Shown piece by piece: positions 57,750-64,000 of a stretch of DNA of 64,000 nucleotides. The notes under the pieces are model-generated. The model searched no databases. It saw only the letters and a list, made by a program, of their open reading frames with translations, and was not told the origin of the DNA. The position numbers and the translations under genes are program-made. Source of the stretch: Phocoena phocoena. Lineage: Eukaryota; Chordata; Mammalia; Artiodactyla; Phocoenidae. Numbering within the stretch: position 1 is the stretch's first letter; the number at the start of each line of letters is the position of its first letter. The stretch is taken from NCBI RefSeq assembly GCF_963924675.1, contig NC_089226.1, positions 45,711,124 through 45,775,123 on the forward strand. Reading direction: 5' to 3'.

Positions 57750-59000
57750 CAGCAGAAGCCATAATTAGAGTTTTCATCAGACAAGCATTGATATTTCACT
57801 TCATCTCTTCGGATTGAAGATTAGTTTTAAGGCTATCCATAGGACTAAGTCTGAGACAATTTTTATTGCGAAAGTTCCAGACTCAAGTGCTTTTTACTGC
57901 TGCAGCAGGGACTGGTCGTTACCCCCACCACGGAAACACACACAGCATCCCATCACCCCTTCTACTTCTGTAATTCCCAGGTTTAGCTGTACATGAACCA
58001 CCAGCTAAAGACCACACTCCTCAGCCTTTCTTGAAGCTAACTGTGGACATAAGATTAAGTGCTGCCTATTTGAACATAAGCAACTTCTGGTTATGACTTA
58101 AAAGGGAAAGAGTGTGCTTTGTCCTCTCCCGTACCCTTCTCTGCCGGCCAAAATGTACTCCCAGCAGTTACAATGTCGAGCTAGCTTGAGACATGTGGAT
58201 AAGACGATGATGGAGCATTAATATAAAAGGAGCTTGGGTTCTCACCCTGTCAAACCACCAACATAGCCCTGGACCACCTACCAAGACTTCTAAAGGAGAA
58301 AGAAAGAAACTTCTCTCTTGGTTATGCTACTGTATTTGGGGTGTCTTGTTAATAGCCACCTAATTAATATCCTACTTAAAATAACCACCCTGTGTGTTAA
58401 GCAACCTCAGTCCTCGGGGATCCACTAAAGTCTGCTTGAGAAGAGGATCTCAGAAGCATCTGAGGCAGAGGTCACTGTCATATTGGATCTTCAGCACCCA
58501 CAAATGAACCTCCAGCCCCAAGTGAGGCAGCATCTCTGAAAGATACACAGGGTAGACGGTATCTCCAGCCATCCTGTGCGGCTCACAAGCTTCCTCATTA
58601 ACATTACATTCCAGGTATGGAGGATTTATAGAGCCAGCAGATGGACCTCCAACTGAACCTCCAGACTGTGTTTCTTCAGAGGAAGAACTATGGAACGAAT
58701 CCAGAATCCTTCCTCAGTGCTTTTCTCCCTGACTCCCCAGAGAGATTATTTCCCTGTCAGTCTGACCTGACTTTCAAGGTTTCATTGCATCTCACCAGTT
58801 TACATTTAGCTTATTTTATTTTCATTTGCATCTGGTTTTGACACAGCAAGATTGTTATATCCCTCACTGCATTTTAATCTGCTATGTGATACCCTGTGCA
58901 TCAATACTTAATTTCCTAACACAAATGTGCTCGAGAGACTTAATTCACCTCTTAGATAATACCGTACCCTTTGCACCTCCCAAAGTAAATTCACTTTTTT
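57750..59000. other. Unique sequence, no gene recognised
   Basis: No recognisable coding sequence or transposon. The short plus frames at 57814, 58641 and 58826 have no domain features. Confidence 0.5.
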
Positions 59001-59004
59001 CAGC

Positions 59005-59170
59005 ATATTTTATCTTCCAACAAGCCTTGGGCTAAGCAGAAAGTTTTAGTATTTCCATTTTACAGATGAGATACTTGAGTCGCAGTGAAAATAATATGTC
59101 CAAGATTACATAAAAGAGGTGGTGTGAAACTGGGTCGCCTGTTTACAAATGTAATACTGTCTTAATGAAA
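59005..59170 (-). repeat. MIR SINE relic
   Basis: Reverse MIR core: 'tatttccattttacagatga', 'gatacttgagtcgcagtgaa', 'tgtccaagattacataaaag' and 'gtgaaactgggtcgcctgtt'. Confidence 0.65.
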
Positions 59171-59559
59171 CCATGATCTCTCTCCTTGGTACCTTGTTTG
59201 AAGTGCAGGATCAGAGATACAAGCAGAGCACTTATCTCTAGGTGAGAGGATGATAGTGGGGACAAAAAGAAAGAAGGATTTTCAATTCTCACAATTTAAT
59301 CTTCCCTCCCTGTTTTGGCGAATGGCAGCAGTATCAAAGTAGCTGTCTAAGACAGAAAAATAGACTTCATCCAAGACATTTCCCTTTTAATCATTTCCCA
59401 CAACAATCATCTGCTGTTGTTTTCTTTCAGCCTCTTTAATATCTCAAAAGATATGTCTCACTCCTTTTCCACTTCTTCTGCATGGGCCTTTATGATATCC
59501 AGCCTGGTTTAATCAATAATATTAGAACTTTTATCCTTGTCTCCATTTTTTATCCCCTC

Positions 59560-59840
59560 CAATCCATCCTGTACACTGCTGCCTCATGATCTTTCTGTAA
59601 GACAGATCTGACCCTGACACTTCCTACTTGAGCTGCTTTAACTGCTTCCTTTATTCTTCTGGATGAAACTCAGATTCTTTATCAGTGCATACAAGGCCCT
59701 TCATGTTCAGATACCCACACACTGCAGATTCCTTTCTCCTCCTTCCCTGCATTCACCCTTTGTTCTGCGCATACCAAGCTACGTGAAGCTTTTCTGATGC
59801 CTCATTCTGTTTGCTTTCTCTATGCCAAGGTTTGAAAACT
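59560..59840 (+). repeat. L2 LINE relic
   Basis: 'catgatctttctgtaagaca', 'gatctgaccctgacacttcc', 'catacaaggcccttcatgtt' and 'accaagctacgtgaagcttt' are in L2 order. The 3' terminus appears on the far side of a young L1 (60690-60860). Confidence 0.65.
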
Positions 59841-59947
59841 CGAATATGTTTAGAGACCAAGTGAGTAACATAAGTGTGTAAAACAGCCTGGGTTTAAGAT
59901 AATAAGGAGCAGTGGAAACTATGGCATGTGTGCAAAAAGCACTGGAA

Positions 59948-60497
59948 AATGAATGGATAAAGAAGATGTGGCACATATATAAATGGAATATTACTCAGCC
60001 ATGAAAAGAAACGAAATTGAGTTATTTGTAGTGAGGTGGATGGGCCTAGAGTCTGTCATACAGAGTGAAGTAAGTCAGAAAGAATCAAATACCGTATGCT
60101 AACACATATATATGGAATCTAAAAAAAAAAAAAAGGTCATGAAGAGCCTAGGGGTAAGACAGGAATAAAGACGCAGACCTACTAGAGAATGGACTTGAGG
60201 ACACAGGGAGGGGGAAGGGTAAGCTGTGACAAAGTGAGAGAGTGGCATGGACATATATACACTACCAAATGTAAAATAGATAGCTAGTGGGAAGCAGCCG
60301 CATAGCACAGGGAGATCAGCTCGGTGCTTTGTGACCACCTAGAGGGGTGGGTTAGGAAGGGTGGGAGGGAAGGAGATGCAAGAGGGAATAGAGTTGGGGA
60401 CATATGTATATGTATAGCTGATTCACTTTATTATAAAGCAGAAACTAACACACCACTGTAAAGCAATTATACTCCAGTAAAGATGTTTAAAAAAAAT
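59948..60497 (+). mobile_element. Young L1 3' end, about 550 bp
   Basis: The longest young L1 3' end here. It starts 'tgaatggataaagaagatgt', includes 'aatggaatattactcagcca', 'gaggtggatgggcctagagt' and an internal A-run after 'atatatggaatct', then the common 3' UTR, 'caattatactccagtaaaga' and an A-tail. The reverse frame 60099-60338 is not a gene. The flanking duplication is unclear (possibly 'aaaatg'). Confidence 0.92.
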
Positions 60498-60689
60498 GCT
60501 ATGCTGAGACCAAACAGAACTGTTCTGAAGTACTATTCCAACTGTAGGCAGCCATATTATAACCTTGGTGTTTCTGTACAGACTGTTTCATGTACCAGCA
60601 AGATCTCTTTCCCCTTCTACTTTGTCTCACTCACTACAACTAAATCTTTAATACTCAACTTGATCATCACTGCCGCTGATCACAGGCCT

Positions 60690-60865
60690 CCTCATTTTGC
60701 ATAAATTCTCTCCTAATGTGGCCCTTTCGCACTTTTCTGCCACCTCTCTTACGATGTGAGATCCTTGGAGGCAGAGGTTGGTTATGTCTTACTGAACCTC
60801 AACTTCCAGTGCCTAGCAAACAGTTGGTGCTCAACAAGTATTTGAGTGGATGTCTGTGTGAGTCA
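60690..60865 (+). repeat. L2 LINE 3' terminus
   Basis: 'gatgtgagatccttggaggc', 'cagtgcctagcaaacagttg' and 'gtgctcaacaagtatttgag' form the L2 end. It is likely the same ancient copy as 59560-59840, split by the young L1. Confidence 0.65.
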
Positions 60866-62075
60866 GTCAATTTATGTTTGAATGGAATGGATGTCAGTGA
60901 ACAAATGGCCTAGATTTTATGCTTCTGAGCTACATCTGGAAAGTCTGTGTTGATGGGGAATGAGTTTTCCTTCATCAGTCCACCCTGTTTTCCTCAGAGA
61001 AGAATATTTTCTACAGCTCTGAGGTAGTGTTTCTCTTTAAGGTCCCCATGTTCCACTTTTCATTTTAAATAACTGAATGTCAGTAATCCGGGCTTATACA
61101 GAAATATACTTTCTTCCTGAAAAACGCAACTAAGATTTTGTTTTGTATTTTTTTGCAGTTAATTGACCGTCATTTAATAGTATACAGTAGAGAAGTGCCA
61201 CCACATCAGAGTTTCATTTCCAAACATATACCGCATTATGAAAAGTAATTAAATATTAAGATCATAACCTCTTCATTTTTCCATAATCTGTGTGTGCATA
61301 TTGTAGCAAATTAGCAGAGAGAATGGGAACATATTTGGCTTGGAAAATGAGCTTAGAGGAATAATGACATGAGATAGGCTTCAGAAGAAATGAAGGAGGC
61401 AAATCTTCAGTGTCGTTGGTGTGAAGAGAAAAGCAAGTGGCCAGCAGGGAGAATCCTTCTAGGAGGTGCCATGCCTTAGTGAGCTCAGTAATGAATTGGG
61501 GTGGGGACAAAAAGAAGAAACTTACCAATTGCTCCTAGAGGAAGGGAAAGAAGGACTCACTTGTTCCTTTGAAAGGTTGGGTGCTTCATAAATAGTGAGT
61601 GCCTAATAACTAGGAAATCAGAGCTCTATTGAATCACAAGGAAGCAGAAATAGAAGGACAGACATTCAGGCGTGACGTTGCAACAGAGCTCCAAAGGCGG
61701 ATCTTTGAAGGGGGCATTAAGCTGCTGCTGAGTTAGCGTGAGATCATTAAAGGAACGTGATTGTAATCAAGCTACTTCTGTGCATGACACCAGGATCCCA
61801 CATCTGCCTGAGGCTGCGAGCTCTGAAGAGACCACTGATTGAAGTTGGGAAAATGGCAAGAGTAAATTGGAGCCAGATAAACCATTCTTCTCTGAGTTAA
61901 GTGATGAGTGTACCTCAGAATAGAGAGAGGCCTATTGTAGAAACAGAGTCAAGAGGGACTGTTAAATGCCTTCTATTCTATCCTCCTGCCTTCAAGAGGA
62001 ATGACACCTAAGCCAACAGGGGAAGATGTGAAAGCTGTGCTTGGGCCAGAGATGAGTAGAGCATGAGGGTGCCTG
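60865..62075. other. Unique sequence, no gene recognised
   Basis: No coding evidence. The minus frame 61262-61528 (88 codons) has no recognised domain. Confidence 0.5.
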
Positions 62076-62077
62076 GT

Positions 62078-62468
62078 TATGGAATCTAAAAAAAAAAAAA
62101 AAAAAAAGTGGTTCTGAAGAACCTAGGGGCAGGACAGGAATAATGATGTAGATGTAGAGAATGGACACTTGAGGACACGGGGAGGGGGAAGGGTAAGCTG
62201 GGACGAAGTGAGAGAGTGGCATGGACATATATACACTACCAAATATAAAATAGATAGCTAGTGGGAAGCAGCTGCATAGCACAGGGAGATCAGCTTGGTG
62301 CTTTGTGATCACCTGGAGGGGTGGGATAGGAAGGGTGGGAGGGAGATGCAAGAGGGAGCAGATATGGGGATATATGTATATGTATAGCTGATTCACTTTG
62401 TTATACAGCAGAAACTATTACACCATTATAAAGCAATTATACTCCAATAAAGATGTTAAAAAAAAAGT
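62078..62468 (+). mobile_element. Young L1 3' end, about 390 bp
   Basis: Starts 'tatggaatctaaaaaaaaaa', then 'ggaagggtaagctgggacga', 'catatatacactaccaaata', 'caattatactccaataaaga' and a short A-tail. The 134-codon reverse frame 61992-62396 is L1 3' UTR read backwards. The flanking duplication is not clear. Confidence 0.92.
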
Positions 62469-62559
62469 TACAATATAGCTTTGCTAAAGTGACAAGAAAA
62501 GGGGCTTCCTGAGGAGGGCAATTTCCTGCAAAGAGCTACTTACACTACTGCTATTAGGA

Positions 62560-62950
62560 AAAAATCCAAACTCTACAGTGTGACATGCATGGCTTTTCTA
62601 GATCTGAGCCCTATGGACATATTCCAAATGATCCATCCCACTCCCCCACATCCTCCCTCTACCTGGGCAAAACTTCAATGTCAGGCTTCTGTACATCTCT
62701 TTGCTTTTGTATATATATTCACTTTGCCTGCAGTGTCCCCACCCAAACATGCCGTGGAGTCTTAACCATCCTTCAGTGCCTGCTCTAATGTATCCTCTTA
62801 TGATGATGAATGGACCCCCTCAGCAGATCTACTTCCTCCCTTTCTTTGGCCACCATGCCCCTCATGCATTTCTCTGTTTTTGTACATATGTGTCAACACA
62901 AGCACTTAGGACAGTACTTGGCAAATAGAATACACTCAATCCATGTTATG
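62560..62950 (+). repeat. L2 LINE 3' end
   Basis: 'gctttgcctgcagtgtcccc'-type words, 'cttcagtgcctgctctaatg', 'ctcagcagatctacttcctc', 'gcatttctctgtttttgtac' and 'ggacagtacttggcaaatag' follow the L2 terminal order. The three overlapping plus frames at 62580-62928 are decayed L2. Confidence 0.6.
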
Positions 62951-63139
62951 TGGTATATTATTATTTTTTAGCACAGAATTTTGCAATTATCATTTATGTC
63001 TGCACCTGTCTCCACTACTAGACTATAAAGGTCTTGAGAGAAGGGACTATGAAGGGTTTATGTTGGCACTCCCACCTCTCTCTCTCCAGCTCTGTCTCCA
63101 GTTAGAATATAAGTAATTCTCTTTTATTTTTATTCCCAG

Positions 63140-63350
63140 GTGAAGGCAGGATATTGTAGTATAAAGAGCTTTGAAGGGAATAAATAACCTCAGTTCAAAT
63201 TCTAACTTTGCCATTTCCTACCTGGGATTTTATGTATAATTCTTAACTCCTTAGATCCTTAGCTTCCTCATCTTTAAAATGAGGAAAAAATATCTACATC
63301 ATAAGTTTTTTCTTAGGCTTACGTGGGGTCATATTTATTAAGTATCTGTC
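63140..63350 (+). repeat. MIR SINE relic
   Basis: 'gtagtataaagagctttgaa', 'cctcagttcaaattctaact', 'ttgccatttcctacctggga', 'agcttcctcatctttaaaat' and 'gaggaaaaaatatctacatc' are in MIR order. Confidence 0.75.
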
Positions 63351-64000
63351 CCATGTTAGGACAGCATGGACATACAACCTGACGTGGAGATGAAAATGAA
63401 AGTCATCAGGATTCTGGAGATGGGAATGTGTTAACACGAGGGATTTATTAGAAGAGAAAGCTTTTCCAAACTTCAGAGTTACAAAAAAATGAGTCACACA
63501 AACCTTTTCTAGCTGCTTTGCTCTTTTACTGTGAAATACAAAAGGACGTAATTGTGTGAAGTTGGCAAAGATTCTTCCCCTTAATGTGAAACTTGCAGAA
63601 ATCCAAAATGCAGTCTAGAGTTTTAAAAATCAGATCCAGAAGTGTCCCTCTCTTTTAGAAAGTGACTCAGTGAAGAAGTACTTGAGCTCAAGGGGAACGA
63701 ATTCAGGATATTAAACTTCAAAGAGTAGTACTTCACTTTGAACCCAGTACTGGAGGAAAAAGGAAGATTCAAGTTTTGGATAAGGTTAGCTAGCTCTCTC
63801 TCTCTCTCTCTTTCTCTCTTTTCTCTCTCTTTTCTCTCTTTTTTCTCTCTTTCTCTTCTCTCTCTCTCTCCTCATTTTCACCCTCCCTGCATCCTATTCT
63901 TTTTTTCTATTTGCAGAGCAACAATTATTGAAAAGAATCAGCATTTTAAGCATATAATACCAAAGACTTTAACTTACTGTAGAATCACTTCAGGTAAAAT
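63350..64000. other. Unique sequence with a (CT)n tract
   Basis: No gene was recognised. A CT-rich microsatellite lies at 63796-63870. Confidence 0.55.
63796..63870. repeat. (CT)n polypyrimidine microsatellite
   Basis: 'agctctctctctctctctct' followed by CTTT-interrupted CT units over about 75 bp. Confidence 0.95.

Noticed and set aside
61992..62396. 134-codon minus frame.
   Set aside because: It is the reverse of an L1 3' UTR. The same peptide words appear at 14369-14566, 60099-60338 and in the plus frame at 25483-25971, all L1.
62580..62928. Three overlapping plus frames of 61-75 codons.
   Set aside because: They lie in a decayed L2 3' end, which is non-coding.

Overview
The window reads as non-coding nuclear DNA from a whale or dolphin (Cetacea). 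The main reason is several copies of a tRNA-derived SINE with the cetacean CHR-2 layout: a 'cttccctggtggcgcagtgg' head, a 'gcctgcgcgtccggagcctg' middle, a 'gtgagaggcccgcgtaccgc' end and an A-tail. There is also one CHR-1-type SINE of the kind shared by whales, hippos and ruminants, plus several young L1 3' ends of one type. No host protein-coding exon, rRNA, functional tRNA, snRNA or CRISPR array could be recognised. Nearly all open frames are short and fall in repeats or random sequence.

Layout. Positions 1-5.7 kb hold a unique AT-rich sequence with L2, MIR and MaLR-LTR relics and an L1 3' end (about 2225-3020, minus). About 5.97-11.3 kb is a long, broken L1 on the minus strand. It carries ORF2 reverse transcriptase and endonuclease remnants, and it was hit later by a CHR-1-type SINE, a CHR-2 SINE and a mariner MITE now only 26 bp long. 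The 11.3-21.5 kb stretch is mostly unique, with MIR and MER5/Charlie relics, one CHR-2 SINE and one truncated L1. An old L1 piece lies at 21.5-22.2 kb.

About 23.56-30.44 kb is a defective gammaretrovirus-like (class I) endogenous retrovirus on the minus strand. It has one LTR (30058-30436), a possible tRNA-Ile-like primer site, then gag, protease, reverse transcriptase, RNase H and integrase remnants. No env or second LTR was seen. It was itself invaded by a CHR-2 SINE and by two adjoining L1 3' ends, one of which carries a fourfold 42-bp tandem repeat. At 32.15-33.06 kb there is an old L1 3' end, followed by ERV-L pol relics (33.06-33.58 kb, possibly on to 34.98 kb).

The right half (35-64 kb) is unique sequence peppered with L2 and MIR fossils, a Tigger relic, an intact-ended 80-bp mariner MITE, a 5'-truncated CHR-2 SINE, four short L1 3' ends, microsatellites and a few local duplications.

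Nothing here works as a gene system. The interest lies in the insertion history: nested elements with clear target-site duplications, an apparent poly(A)-only insertion, small local duplications and catalytic-site losses in the retroviral pol. I found no convincing new biological system. Repeat family names come from pattern recognition without a database search, so subfamily assignments are provisional.
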